64,000 bases of DNA, taken from Ailurus styani. Its lineage: Eukaryota; Chordata; Mammalia; Carnivora; Ailuridae. Both the position numbers and the translations under genes were made by a program. Location: contig LNAC01000065.1 of NCBI GenBank assembly GCA_002007465.1, positions 3,590,153-3,654,152 of the forward strand. The letters are read 5' to 3'. Of the stretch, positions 33,338 to 46,424 are shown piece by piece. A model generated the notes under the pieces. That model was not told where the DNA came from and ran no database searches. It was given only the letters and a program-made list of their open reading frames with translations. The stretch's first letter is position 1. Each line of letters begins with the position of its first letter.

Positions 33338-34519
33338 TTATAAAAGTAATATGGCTTTTCTGAGTTCATTCTGTTGTGGCCAAACTTATTACTCATTTCA
33401 AAAGACCTTGGTGAGTACCCCCAAATTTTAATAGCCTTTATGAATAATATTGTTTGCCATTCCTGTAGTATAATTTTAAAAATTATATATTTTTATTATA
33501 TCATATATATTTTCTTCAAATAACTATACTAAAATTGATTCAGAATTTAAAAAATCGCTTTCATTGGTCTCTTATTTTCAACTTACTGAGAATTTGTCGG
33601 CAACTAACCTATGCGTTTGTGAGAATAGGTAGCACCACATGCAAAGTATGACTTTCCCATGTGCCGTTCACTGACCAGTCTCTATAGATGTGGCAATTGT
33701 TTTGCAAACTGGGATTTAGGGAGAATGCTTCACCTGTAACTCTTCAGGGCAAGCTGGTAGACCTGAGCCGAGGCCCCTGGGCAGCTGGAAAGCAGGCAAC
33801 CCCTTCCAGCTGCCTCAGTTGTGAATCCCATTCCTTCTCCATCATACTGACCTAAAGTCAGTGAACCTGAGGCTAAAACATCCCAGTAGTGCAAAATTTC
33901 AAGGTTTCTGTCTCCTATAATGCAGAAGCCCTATAAAGGTAAAAACCCATTTCTTCCAGGAAAGCCTAGAGAAGAAAACCCAACCCAGAAAGACTTACTG
34001 TAGAAAGCTGGAGTCCTGGGCCTGTTGACTGCCAGACAGCCTCTGTGAATTTCTGCTTTAATATCCCCTGGCCTCAATAGGAACGTGCACAACTGGAATA
34101 TTGATAAGATCTAGCCACTTCAAATTCTGCTGTAGGGGAAAAGAGTGCAGAGTCATGGTGCTGAGGCAGTTTATGGCTATAAATTCTACCTGTCTTATCA
34201 GTGGTATCATCGTCTTTTATTCTATTCCTGCTCTTGCCAGAGTGGAGTCTGGTTGTTCTAAGTGGCTTGTTTTATTACAAAATATTTTGTTTCTATGTAG
34301 GATTTTTGTTTGTGGCAATATTCCCTTTTGGTACAGGAAATAAACATGATAAAGAGAGCATTGCATCCTGTAAAGAATGTTTTGGAGAAGATAACCAGCG
34401 TGAGTTTGAGGATTTTTTGTTGTGGTTTTCATATCCTCTAGATTATGCTAATTACATTTTAAGCTTTTTCGTATTTTATTTATTGCTGTATTTTTAAGGT
34501 GAGGTTTCTGGTTTTGAGG
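33338..34519. other. No gene seen
   Basis: AT-rich first half, then a mixed-composition part at 33,600-34,190. Hydrophobic short frames at 34,101-34,497 overlap each other and lack coding features. Confidence 0.4.
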
Positions 34520-34850
34520 GGTATAGCATTGAATTATTAGCAATTACTGAAAACTTCAGGGAATAAATGAAATTTTGTTGATTTCTTTTGAAGCTTAGAA
34601 TATGTTCCTTTAAGTATATTTAAGAGAGTGTTCTATATATCTCTACTGAATCAAGCTTGTTTGTTAATCTAAAGCTTTTATAACTTTTTTTAATCTACAT
34701 GATTTGTTGATGTCTAAGAATAGTATAGATTTCTAAGAAAGGTAAAGTCTTTCCTTAATGAAAATTGACTTCTTAGTTTTTATTGTGCTGTGGAATTGCA
34801 GGGTGATATTTTGGGAGGCTGGGGCAGCTTGTCAAATATCCTGCTTTGTA
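34520..34850 (-). mobile_element. Old L1 ORF2 fragment, antisense
   Basis: Plus-strand phrases 'gtgttctatatatctctact' and 'caagcttgtttgttaatcta' are the complement of an ORF2 segment in the endonuclease/RT region of old L1s. It may extend right as far as about 35,400, where I lose it. Confidence 0.5.
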
Positions 34851-37439
34851 CTGAAGACATGTTACACTGAAGACATGTTTCTCTAGGTCTTTGGAATATT
34901 TCTAGAAATTTCTTGCTTACTTCGTTTGTCTAGCCTCTCTGATCTCTCTTAGCCTTTCTTTTATAGTTTACTTTCTAGTTCCATGGTTTTGTTATCTTCC
35001 CCCCTTTAGTCCTCTTGTTAATTTCACTTTTTGAAACATTTTAAACATATCTGATCTCTGATTGTTTTCTTTATCTTCTCAATTTTGCAGTTACCCGTTG
35101 TCCTTATTTTAAAGTTTCTTCTGCTTGTTATTGTACCTCTGATTTTCTGGGGTTGCGTTCTTTTGTTGTTTGTGCCTGTTTTTCATGGTGGTGTTTTTCC
35201 TGAACCACATGTGATTTTTAATCATCTGTTCCTCTTTGAAGGCTATTCTGATAATCAGAGGTGGTCTGCGGTGGCGTGGAAGGGCATGGGAGGGTGAGGG
35301 TTGTAGTTGTGGGTTTTACCTATAGCTTGCCTTTTGGTAGTTTAAAACTAGGTAGGACACTTTTGTCCTTACTGTTTTCCTTCATGGACATGTGCTTCTG
35401 CTGCCACTTGCTGAGCATAAACGTTGAAGGAGAGAGGAGCCAAGGAGCGTATTTGCTTCTAACGCAATTTCTCATTTCCAGTAATTGCTTTGGGGCCTCT
35501 CATGAATCTCTGAAAACAAGTCTGGATAACCTTGGAACCACCTTCACCTCTGCAGCAGTCCTTGCCAGCGTGTGTTTGATCTCTGCTTTCCTTTACTAAC
35601 CTTATCTTGCTTTCTGTTTTTCACAGATTCATCCAAACTTCTGATTCACTATTGACATTTCTCATTTAGCAATGATGTTATGGTTCTATATTAATATGAA
35701 TTTATTTAAATATTTGGCTAACTATACTAACAAATTTGAGTGGGTTTAGTCAGCCACCTTAATCTAGTTTCCTCCTCTTGTACTACTTCAGTATTGTTCA
35801 GAGATATAGGAGATTGTAAATTGTTGTATTGTTGTAAGTAGCATCCTCTTTTGCATATGCTTTTATTTTAAGGATTGGGATCTATTTTGATTAATCTTCA
35901 TATCTAAGTTTCTATCGCTAGATGAATGGAAATAAGTTTTAATACAAAGAATTACTGTTGAACCAAACAATTGTTCTTCATTCACATTAGATTGATTTCT
36001 AATTTTAGGATTTAAGAAACACTTCAAACCCTCAAGTAGCATTTTATAAGGCAGCACAAGTAGAAGATGGAAGAAACTGAATCTTTTCTTCATTAGCAAT
36101 CATTGAGAATACTACCACTAATGAATACCCAGAATTATTAGACATGGGAGAAAAAATTACGAGAGGCTGCAGTAACTTCTTAGTTAAGTCAAGACCATCT
36201 CTCTGATAAATAATTTTTCTTCTTTGGAGTTGAGTGATGAGTTCATTTTGCCTTTTATCTTATCCCAATGAAGCACATGACGTTCAGTGAAGCCAGTTCT
36301 GAGCTGCACTGGTACTGTGGAAGCTGGTGGGATGGCTCCCAAGGTGCTTGTGGTAACTGGATTTACCAGAGATTAAAATCGTCACATCTCTAAAAATATT
36401 GAGCTGTTGCTGCCATTTTCTCTAATGCAGTGTTCAGAATTTCAGTTCATTCCAGAGTCTGAATATTTTGTTGAGAGTCAAGATATTTTTGTGCTTTTTT
36501 TTGTTTGAATCTTCACAAATCCATTCCAGGTGGAAATATTTAGAAATGAAGTAGGGAAATGCAGCAGCTTAACAATCCTTGGGTTTCCTGCCAGAAATAA
36601 CTTACTAATGCAAAGAAAAGATGATTAAGCAGAGAGAAATGCCTCTGTTAGTGGATGTCCTTAAGTGAAGCTGTGGTGATTATTAAGTGTATTATCTCAA
36701 AACTTGATAATTTCTGTTTCTAAGGTGCTGGGACATGCTGTGTGATTTCCTCAGCTCCGCTAGGTATGTTAAGGTGGTGAGCTGTATTAGCAGCTTCTTT
36801 CTTGGCTCAAAAAAACTCTGAGGGAAGAGAAGCGGGGAAGGAGAAAATAATATGAATAGGCCTTGGATGTTGAAATGGCCACTTAATCATTGTCAGGCCA
36901 AGGCAGCATAGGTGGGCCTTCGCTGGGGTATACTGCTGGGGTCTGGCCACAGAGAGCAGAATTTGGAAGAGAGGGCCTCTGTGTGGCCTGGAGTGTGCCT
37001 AGTTTCTCCTCATGGAAAAAGACGGCTCTTTGTAAAATAGAAAGAGGAAATATACAGTCACAGTAGAGGAATCTGAACTCAAATAAATGAAGAATATGAT
37101 GAATGATGGTCACATATAAATGGAAACCAAATGGACTAATTAGCCCCAAGGAGATGTGAGCTGGTCCCTTGCAGTTCTAAACTTCTGCTTACAAAATAAA
37201 CTCAGCCATGAAATCATGACTCTCTCTTCTATTTCTTTGGAACCAAAAAGAGTAGAGAGAGAATATCTCAAAATCTATTTTTTCTATACTTTAACTTTCT
37301 TAATATACTGTTCCTTTTATTCTCTACATATCTTGCTGCTGAATTGGAAGAAAGGGTCTAGGAACTAAAGTGTTCTGGGCTGGAAAATCAGGCTGAGTTT
37401 GGGCCAGTTCTCTGCCTCCTGCTCTCCTTCCTTCCCTTG
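34851..37439. other. Unique DNA; no gene seen
   Basis: About 2.6 kb with no clear repeat beyond the possible L1 remainder at its left end. The frames at 35,085-35,599 are in T-rich sequence and show no domain features. Part of it could be intronic. Confidence 0.35.
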
Positions 37440-37454
37440 CTTCTTTCTACAAAT

Positions 37455-37701
37455 CTTTTTTTTTTTTTTTAAGATTTACTTATTTATTTGAGAGACAGAG
37501 AGAACTCACATGTGCGCATGCAAGTGTGGGGAGGGGCTGAGGGAAAGGGAGAGAACTCCTCAAGTCGACTCCCCGCTGACTTTGGAACCTGATGCAGGGC
37601 TCAGTCTCAGAACCCTGGGATCATGATCCAGTGGAAATTGAGAGTTGGCCACTTAACGTACTGCTACCCAGGTGTCCCATTGAGCCACCCAGATGCCCCA
37701 A
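37455..37701 (-). mobile_element. CAN SINE, older type, with duplicated head
   Basis: Reverse copy with long T run, ATGTGCGCATGCAAGTGTGG and GGGGAGGGGCTGAGGG. The head end occurs twice in a row: GCTACCCAGGTGTCCC, then GAGCCACCCAGATGCCCC. The perfect 15-bp duplication CTTCTTTCTACAAAT is at 37,440-37,454 and 37,702-37,716, so both heads belong to one insertion. Confidence 0.93.
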
Positions 37702-37716
37702 CTTCTTTCTACAAAT

Positions 37717-38086
37717 ACTTATTAATTTCCCACTATGTGGTGATGTTCTGTCATACTAACAACAATGCGAAAGAAGTAAAGGGATTAAATGAAGTGAAAG
37801 AAGGAGGAAGACACTGAGGAAAGAAACAGTAAAAGGGAGAGAAGAGAAAGTAAGAAGAAACAGGTAAAGAAGGAGCCTGTTGGCAGCAAGAGAAAAGGCA
37901 GTTTCAGTTGGTGATGAATGTAACATTTGGGTCTAAAGAAATTAAGTATTGAAAGAAACCTTTAGGTAAAACATAAGGTTACCCTGAGAATGTTATGTGA
38001 AGAAAGAGTGGTTAGATGTAAAGAAGCATAATGAGGAAATGAGGTGAGAAGAGGAGGTTACAAAAGTAAATCACCTATTTTAACAC
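37717..38086. other. Purine-rich unique DNA; no gene
   Basis: A/G-rich sequence (GAAG, GAAAG, AAGGAGG) at about 37,760-37,900, not a pure microsatellite. Confidence 0.4.
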
Positions 38087-38100
38087 TTTTCCCAAAGTTA

Positions 38101-38320
38101 GGATGCCTGGGTGGATCAGTTGGTTAAGTATCTGCTTTTCAGTTCAGATCATGATCCCTAGGTCTTGGCGTTTAGTCCCGTGCCAGGCTCCTTGCTCAGC
38201 AGGGGAGCCTGCTTCTCCCTCTGTCTGCAGCTCCCTATGCTTGTGCGCTCTCTCTGGCAAATAAATAAATGAAATCTTTACTAAAAAAACAAAACAAAAA
38301 CACGAAAAAACCAAAAAAAC
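38101..38320 (+). mobile_element. CAN SINE, older type, diverged
   Basis: Head GGATGCCTGGGTGGATCAG, body CTCCCTCTGTCTGCAG, and a tail of AAATAAATAAATG with an AAAAC-rich run. The imperfect duplication CTTTTCCCAAAGTTA / CTTTCCCAAAGCTA lies at about 38,086-38,100 and 38,321-38,334. Confidence 0.88.
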
Positions 38321-38334
38321 CTTTCCCAAAGCTA

Positions 38335-41079
38335 ACTTCATTTTTGGATTATTTCTGCGTCCTACTGTAGAATTGACATTTCAAGGCCATTTCCTTGAGT
38401 CTGTGTGCTTAGTACTAATCAGTGTTTAGTGAATGAAGCATTAGGGAAAAGTGATATTCTCCAAATTCAGGTTTCAAATTTAAGCCTTCAGATTTAGTTT
38501 CTAAGTCTTAGTCGTGTTAACTGGTGAGTGAAGTGACGGACTGAAGTGGGAGCGTGAGAAGTGTCTCCATGCCGATGTTAGATCTTTCAGGGCATGTGAC
38601 TTGTTGACATCTACAACAATATTAAAATGTGGGTAAGTACCTCTGAGTTAGTGCTAAACGTTCCCAAATATTTTAGAGCTTCAGCATCAATTCATCCTCT
38701 CACTGGTAGACTTAATGGCTCCTCCTCATCTCAGAGATACTTAGCAGTAGTTTGCAGTAGATGAAGATCTATCCCAGCCTAATGATCTGCATGTAAGAGG
38801 CATTTTATTTTTACTCTGTGCTCCAAGATGGTTACTGATTAGATATAATCTTCAGAAATGAAAACGAAACTAAGCTTTTAATATATATTTGAAGATAAGT
38901 CGATGAGAGAATCTCCGCTTGGACAGCAGCTGTCCAGGCAATGAAGAGTGTGGCTTAACTTAGCAGTTAATTTAAGTGTGCTTTCTCCCTTTTTGGCATG
39001 ATGATAATGGCCAGTGTAATGCTTTTCATTTTTCTCTAGAGTAATGATGCAGCCTCGAATCATGCCATTGCCTGAAATTACTTTCAATATTGGCTGGAGA
39101 GAGCAGAATGCTCTCATGGTTGAGGAATAAAAAAAAATAATAATTAAAAATAGAGGAAGGAGGGGCAGAAATCTGAAAAAGGAGCCATTTTGAGGAGTCG
39201 AGTAAAAATGAATAGATTGTTAGAGTGAGATTTTGAATTTTCTTCAAAATAGATAAATGTTATTTCTAAAACAGCACTCTCTTTTTCCTTTCTTCATTTT
39301 ACTAAAATGCTGTGAGAGCCTCATCTCTTTGTCAGTCCCAGGAATCTTTTGCTTTTCATAATAGTATCCAAGAACAAAGCACCCTCTCCACAACGTATCC
39401 TGTGTAGAACATGGGAAGTAGAGAGATTCAGTCGTGAGTGTACTCAGGCTAGGAGAGGGAACTGGATTTAGCTACTGGAAGAACAAACCCCCCAGGCCTC
39501 TGAGGGTCAGTGTGTGCATGTGTGCGAGCGCGCATATGGCATGAGTGTGTTTGTGCTCTCAGCTTGTGCAGGATTACACACATCAATCCAGCATATGACC
39601 TGAAGCCAAACGTTGACCTTGGCTTATCCCAAGTGTGTGAGAACATTCCCTCATCCCCATTACGTATGTTCTGTCTTAAGGTAATTTAGTTTGGTGGTAG
39701 AAGATCATTGAAGTCTGAAATACATGTGTAGTGTGTGCTTGGAAAGATCCCCAGCTCAGTTTGTTTAGGACTAAAAATTACTGGAATGATGAAATTTGTT
39801 TTGAGTAACAGCATAACCCACAAACAGACACACACACCACCTACCACCTCACTTATATGAAAGGTAAGCAGCACCTTCTACCACTCAGAAAACCGTCAAT
39901 AAGCTAAAGGTAAGGCTTGGGAAGGCTTCTGAGAAGCCAAAATGTTATGATCTTTGCCAACAAAAAAATTCCTCACCTAGCATCTGTTTATTCTTAGTTT
40001 ACTTCTAATAAGCTTGGTTTATCTGGTTTCTACGATCACAGCAGATCAGAGTAACAAATTAGAGAGAGTGGTTCTGTTTAGATACTTAGAGAGTCTGTTA
40101 GGTGCTGGCCCATATGTCGAGGGAGAGATGACAACCTGACTGTTATGGTGATAATAAAAAGATTAGAAACAAAGGTCCTTAAAACAACAATGTTACAGTC
40201 TGTGGACATAAATATGCCTCATTTGGTAAGTATATCTCTGTAGAACAGTTAATGTCAAGCATCTTGATAAAAAGCAAAATAAAATCAGCGTTTCAAAATA
40301 AAATGTGTAGTATTTTTAAGGGGCAAAGAAAAACTTTGGTTATGAGAAACAGGACAGATTTCCTGTTAATGCTGAGTAAATAAGGATTTGCTATATATAA
40401 GCACAGTTTGTTGTTTCTTCATAAAAATGTATCTCCTGGGGGAGAAGTTGTATATGTTTTATGTTAAATTCATTCCCTTTTCAACAATTTTTCCACTTTC
40501 TGGAGCTAAAAACTTTGGCAATAATCTTTCTGGGTCATATGCTTAGTAAGGTAAACAGCATTTTAGAGTAGAGCCAATTATACCTCTGTATGTAGGTTTG
40601 TGGTTTGTAACTTGTAAGTCGTAAGGTTCCATGAGGAAGAAGCCAAAATGGTAAGAATTTTTTTCTGTTTTCTCTTGACTTCCTTACCCATGCAATTTCT
40701 TTTCTAAAGATGGACCTCAGTTGCATGTTCTGAGTTCTTCTGAAGGCAGTAAATGATTAAACTTTGGCCAATGACAAGAGAAAATGAAGGTAAAGTAATG
40801 GGACAAAGATAATGTGAATCAGGTTGAAAAAGTTTTATTTAGCTATAAAATTCTTCCAGAATAGAATTAGTTTTGGGCTATCTCAGAACACAAATAAACA
40901 TCCCTTCAGCCAATTGAGTCTGATTCTTTAGTACCTGGCTTGGGCCTCTGTCAAAGGGCAAGGTTTCTCTGAAGACATTGGAAAGTTTCTCTTTATTCCC
41001 ACCATAGGTATATTTATTAGTATGGCTCTTAGTTTTTGTTCAAGAACACATTGGAAAAAAAAAAAATGGATCAGGGCTT
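38335..41079. other. Unique DNA; no gene seen
   Basis: About 2.7 kb without recognised repeats. The stretch has evenly mixed composition at 38,450-39,060. Short frames on both strands look random. Confidence 0.35.
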
Positions 41080-41639
41080 TCTTTTTTTCAAAAGAGTTTG
41101 TAGTTTTTCTTCAAGTGGTTTTGTTGATAAGAAATGGAAATTTGTTGTGTGTTCAAGGATAAGCATCATGGTGCTATATTTCCCCAAGGACTTAAGCCTC
41201 CTATTGTTAAAGTGAAGGCACTGTACAGAAAACATTGTTGAGAGATTGTCTAACCAGGGAAGGTTAGGCAGCTTGAAATTCTTTCAGCTGAATACCACAT
41301 GCAGTTACCCAGACATCCTCATAATGTGGTGACTGCAGAAAAACCTGAACTAGTGGTGTTGATTTCTCTTCTAGGTTGTCTCATTGGTAGTAACTTGTTC
41401 TCCATTATAGATCAGATACTGGGCTAATTGATTTAAAGAACCTCACTAGGTTATTTTTCATTCGGACTGAAAGATCTTGGTTTCCAGTAGCCACTTTAGC
41501 TTCACAAAATAGACGTGAAAATTGTGTCTCCATTTTTGTTGTGTGCAGTACCCAACATAGTATTGGACTTTAACATGCTTAAAAAGAAACTCTGTTTTTG
41601 GCTCAGAGTTGGTTTGTGAGTATGCTTGATATCTATAAA

Positions 41640-41990
41640 TCGTGGTCACGAAAATTCACTTTCAACTTTTGACTGCTTCTCAAGGTTATCACGGTCTTTT
41701 GGAATTCTAAGATTACTTAGGTTATAGCCCTCTTCCCCATTGGTGTAATAATAAGGTTGGTGATACGAGGCCCTTGCTTGCATACCCTGAAGATCTTTCT
41801 CATCAGAGAGGTAGGGGATCATCTTAGAAGGATTTATTTCTAAATTATCTTCTCTAGGCAGCTAGCATTGAAGAGGGTACAACTGTAAATACACTGGGGC
41901 CATCAGTGGTTGGGAACACATTAACCTCTTTAGAGGCCATGTCATTATATACTTTCTTTTTGTAATCTTCTATGTATAAAGTCATGACTA
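41640..41990 (-). pseudogene. Coding-like tract with frame breaks, parent unknown
   Basis: On the minus strand about 66 codons read without a stop up to TGA at 41,643, including KMIPYLSDEKDLQGMQARA and YYYTNGEEGYNLSNLRI. A second block just upstream (MASKEVNVFPTTDGPS, near 41,940) is in another frame, with a stop between. The residue mix is protein-like, which suggests an old processed pseudogene whose 3' part would continue toward an A-rich run on the minus strand near 41,080. I do not recognise the parent. Confidence 0.35.
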
Positions 41991-42182
41991 TGTTACTCAG
42001 GTAAGAAAACAGATTTTAGTCTTTTAAAAAAAAGTAATATCTAAGAAAGGGATGTTATTGTACCCCATAAATAATTGCATAAGTAAAATGGGTCTTGTAA
42101 AATTTGGCAGTACTTTGATAGGGCAGCAATATTCATGCATGTAGCCTCATGACAACACAACTCTATTTCAGGGAAAACTTCA

Positions 42183-42530
42183 TCATTTAAACATACTAGG
42201 CTTCCCACAAAGAATCTGAATTAGTAAAGTCTTACTGTAGTTCATAACTAAGCTCATAGAGCTTTCTAAGAGACTAAAGAAGCCTGTAATCTGGGCCAAG
42301 TCAAACATGAGTGGAACTTGGTTCATCAACTGTAGAAGTATCTCTGAAGGATTAGTCTTGAAAGGAAACATTTTCATGAAGAGAGAGTAGTCATGGTATA
42401 TTTCATTTTTATTTAGGGGTTTTGGTAAGAACAACAAATAATATGATCCTGGGAATTGATGGGCTTGTATTGAACAGAGTATAATTACTTTGGAAAGCTT
42501 ACAATATTTTGGCACACAATATTTTGCCAC
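42183..42530 (-). other. 115-codon open frame, probably not a gene
   Basis: This minus-strand frame lies upstream of the coding-like tract at 41.6 kb. It contains LLQLMNQVPLMFDLAQITGFF, read as hydrophobic, but shows no recognised domain. It might be part of the same old retrocopy or chance. Confidence 0.15.
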
Positions 42531-42719
42531 AACACTTGAGCATGTTTCTAATGTTTGGTTATATTTTATTCTAAGGCATTTTTCCAGCTATCCTCGAAGA
42601 GTTTATGCAGGGTTTAGCTTTTATTTATTTGTTCCTTTGGGGCAAAGTTTCATGACAAAACCAGCTGGACTAATTCTTCAACCAAAAGGAAGAAATGAAG
42701 GATGTTGCATTTGAATACA

Positions 42720-44350
42720 CTCTTTCAGCATCTCTCCCATCATTTCCATTGCTAATGTTTGAATTGCTTATTTATCTGTAGCTACTAACAAAAAAGAAAG
42801 AAAAGAAAGAGTGAAAAGAAGGAAAGAAAGAAATTACAGCAAAAATTGAGTCTACTGTATGCTGTTGACTGTAGCCTTAAACATCTGGTTTACATTTTCT
42901 GTCTGCTTCAGAGTTTTACTGGCTCTTGAAAATATGATAGGAAAATTAAACCATGAATCTTAAAATAGGCTATTTCAGAATTAGACTGAAGACAAAGAAT
43001 GACGTTGTGACAAAAAGAAGAAGTAAGGTGACAACCTCCTTCAGAGATGAGAAGACCTAACACTTCTTGCCCCAAGAAATCTGTGTAGGCATGCAACATG
43101 TTCTTTGGGAGCAGAGACCTACACACTTGCCTCTCTCTTCCCTCAGAATGAAGCCATGAGGACAGGCAGTTCTGTCAGTTGCTTTGCCTTCTTGCTGCCT
43201 TGTGTAGTTAATCCTCAGGAGAAGAGATGGGGATCTGGAGAAACCTGAGGCATATCTAAGTTGCGGATAAAACCAACAGTGAAACAAACAAAAAACAATG
43301 TTAATGTCTTGTTTTTACCTCTGTACCTGACTTTATTCCTTGCCTTACTAAACTTCCATAGATCTAGTTGTTGTGATACTGTGATTTTAGGGAGTGGTAC
43401 AAAATAATTCCAATTTAGAAGGCACAGATCAACCCTCCCTTCCCCTAAACACAAACCAACCAATCAACAATAAACAAGACAGTAGCAAACAGCACTTTAG
43501 GGAAAAAGTGTGTTGAGACTGGGTGAGGACTAGCAGAGTCAAACCATGACAAAGGGAAGATGTCCAGCATTGGCTGCTTTCTGGACAAAGAGCTCTTTTT
43601 GCAAAGGACTGATCATCGTCTAAATTGCTTTAATGCCTCATACTATGAGCTTATGCCGCATTTTCAGCAGTACCCCACTCAATAAAATATCAACGCAGGG
43701 ACACATTTATTTATTTTCTTTCAAGAAGCTCTACTATTCTGAAACGCAGTCAAGTTCCCAAAGGTTAGCAACATTTGGCTTAGCGCATTTTATGTTCTTT
43801 CTGTACCAGAATTAATGAGTAGTTTTGGGCAGTCTTCTCCAGGAGTTTGGATTTAGACATAATAGCTTGTCTGATTTTTTCTTTTTTAATTATCATGCCT
43901 GAATTTGTTCCATTTCCTGACCTGGAAAACATGACGGTCAAGAAAATAGGTTTTGTCTTTCAGAGCTTTTAATGATTTAGTTTGCCCACTTTGAGCCATA
44001 AATTGGTGGAGGCAGAGATGGAACAGCTCTGTTTACAGGCAGGCCTTCTGAAATCATTCACTCTGACACGAAGGCCTTTGGTGTCAGTAGGCCTGGGTTC
44101 CTTCCTTACAGGGCCCACTAATGGCGCTTCAGAAGTCGGTTGAGCAGTGCTTCTGGTTCCACTTTGGATTCTGTTAGTTTCATTTCCGTTATATTTGAGT
44201 AGGAGTGATAGACCCAAAACATGCTTTTAATTCATCCTCTCCTTTGACAGTCTTAAGGCTGTCCGTTCCACTTTCTGGAATACCACCTCTTGTTTCTCTT
44301 TGTATTCAGCCTCCTTGTTTGCCTCTCCATTTTTCTTAGTTTTTTCTTCC
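42720..44350. other. No gene seen; A/G microsatellite at 42,788-42,832
   Basis: An impure GAAA/AAAG repeat is at 42,788-42,832. The remainder is unique-looking; its frames show no coding character. Confidence 0.4.
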
Positions 44351-44351
44351 T

Positions 44352-44553
44352 TGAAAGACTGACTACCTGAGTTCGAATATCAGTTCTGCTACTTCCCTTG
44401 TGAGCTTGGGCAAAGATAGGCTTCCATTTCTTCATCCGTACAAAACAGGTGATAGATAATAGCATCTCCTTTTAGAGGGGTATTGAGTGATTACCGATTT
44501 GGCACACATAAAGGATTGAGAATAATGTGTGGCCCACAGTAAAGGTTGGCTGT
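44352..44553 (+). repeat. MIR
   Basis: 'gactacctgagttcgaatat', 'tgctacttcccttgtgagct', 'tgggcaaagataggcttcca' and 'tcttcatccgtacaaaacag' follow the order of the MIR body, core and 3' part. Confidence 0.8.
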
Positions 44554-44779
44554 CATGGATAGGATTGGGCAGGTGGAAGTATTGGTGGTGTTTTGAAGCA
44601 ATACCTCTACCAGTTTTCTTACAATCTTCAAATCATGTTCATGAAAAGAGATTTTTGGGTGCTTCTTTTGAGCTCTTTAAGGCTTCTTTGATGAAAGTTC
44701 AGAACACAAGATGCTTTGGGCAGGGGAAATCTACTAGTAGCCAAATAAATAATGTGTAATACCACTAAAAGAAGGAAGT

Positions 44780-45300
44780 GGCATGCCCACAAGCTGAGGA
44801 ATGGCAAGTAATTTAGTACAACCTTTCTCAAGGTCAGTTTGGCAATACGTATGAAAAGACTTAAAATGTGCATGCTTTTGACGTAGTAATTCCACTTTTG
44901 GGAGTTCTTCCCGAGGACATAACTAAGGATGTGGGAAAGATTGAGCTCCAAGAATATTCAACGGACTGCTCTTTGAAAAAGCAAAAGTTGGAAACCACTT
45001 AACACTCTCTGGTTAGGCAAATTATAGTGATTTCAAACAATGGACCACTATGCTGTTAAAAAAAAAAGTGTATTTATCGACATGGAAAGATGATTACAAT
45101 ATACCAGTGAATGAAAACAGCAGCTTCAAAAGCATCGGAGTTTGGTTTGCACAGTGTGATAGGGAGGGGACCTTAGAGGGTTGTGTACCAAGATGTTACA
45201 GTGGGCCTCTTTGAGTAGGATTAGATGTGTTCTTAATTTTTTCTTTTTTGGCTCTATATTACAATCTCTCATAGTAGACAAGTTTTTCTTTCTCAGTTTT
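44780..45300 (+). mobile_element. Old L1 (L1M-type) 3' fragment
   Basis: 'gtcagtttggcaatacgtat', 'gtagtaattccacttttggg' and 'gacatggaaagatgattaca' are decayed ORF2 3'-end phrases. Confidence 0.75.
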
Positions 45301-45424
45301 CACTGTGCTGTCAAATGAAAACAGAAATGCTCAAAAAGTCCCAGTCTCATCTTTGATGTTTGAAAGTTCTGAAAACATTCTCCCTGAGAGCACATTGTAT
45401 GTAGTTCTTGGCTCCTAGAGATCT

Positions 45425-45610
45425 AAGTCCCCGTCTAGGTTCTGCGACTGATAGTGAAGGAGACTTTGTACCATTACAAGCGGTCCTGGTCTTCATTTCC
45501 TCGTCTGGGGGATGGCTATGGAGGCGATAAAACTGCTGCCGTGAGGCTGTGTAGATCAGATCAAATACTGAATGGGAAAGTGTCTGAGGCTTGTGCAAGT
45601 ATCATCTGGA
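45425..45610 (+). repeat. MIR fragment
   Basis: 'ctaggttctgcgactgatag' and 'cttcatttcctcgtctgggg' match MIR order with much divergence. Confidence 0.55.
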
Positions 45611-46189
45611 ACTTATTCTTAATCTCGAAGAGTAATTCACTTACCCCTGGGAAAGAGAGGCGTAAGTTATGATTGAACAGCCAAGATGTTATGATTCGTT
45701 TCAGCGCAGGTTGTGTAATTTGTACAATTTCTCGGGATTCTTCAGATAATACCCCGTCATCTTGTGGGGGTAGGTACTGAAGAACCCAATTCCTTATCAA
45801 ACCGCCAGCGTTAGCCAACAATTTAGTGAAAGTTCGGATTTCATAGCACAAGAATAATTAGAGGGAGGAGATATTCAAGGTAGGCTTTTCTAGGTATAGA
45901 TTTAGGAGTTCACTCATACTGGCAAACAAACATGGCATAGGAGAGCGTTCATACCGCGAAAACCTCTTACGTGCTTTGATGCGAAGCTTTAATTACGTTA
46001 TGAAAGATAATTAGCTAATGCCAGGACAACTCTGCCAGCGTTAGAGATGAGGTAGCAGAGGCTTCATTTTAAAAACTTTGAAACATACTATTTTTTTGCA
46101 TTAAAAATAAGTCCAAAATGTAGCTTAAAAAGAATAACTTAAACCTATTTACTGCTTGTTTGCGGTTTCCCAAGAATTGTGCTAAATAA
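45611..46189. other. Unique DNA; no gene seen
   Basis: Contains several CpGs around 45,690-45,980 but no coding frame of note. Confidence 0.4.
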
Positions 46190-46205
46190 CTCGGTGATGT
46201 ATCTT

Positions 46206-46405
46206 TTTTTTTTTTAAAGATTTTATTTATTTATTTGACAGAGAGACACAGCGAGAGAGGGAACACAAGCAGGGGGAGCGGGAGAGGGAGAAGCAGGCTT
46301 CCTGCTGAGCAGGGAGCCTGATGTGGGGCTTGATCTTAGGACCCTGGAATCATTCATGACCTGAGCCAAAGGCAGCCACTTAACGACTGAGCCACCCAGG
46401 CGCCC
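46206..46405 (-). mobile_element. CAN SINE, older type
   Basis: Reverse copy with GCAGGGGGAGCGGGAGAGGG and head GAGCCACCCAGGCGCCCC. The perfect 16-bp duplication CTCGGTGATGTATCTT is at 46,190-46,205 and 46,406-46,421. A small internal repeat (ATCATTCATG) is present. Confidence 0.95.
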
Positions 46406-46424
46406 CTCGGTGATGTATCTTAAT

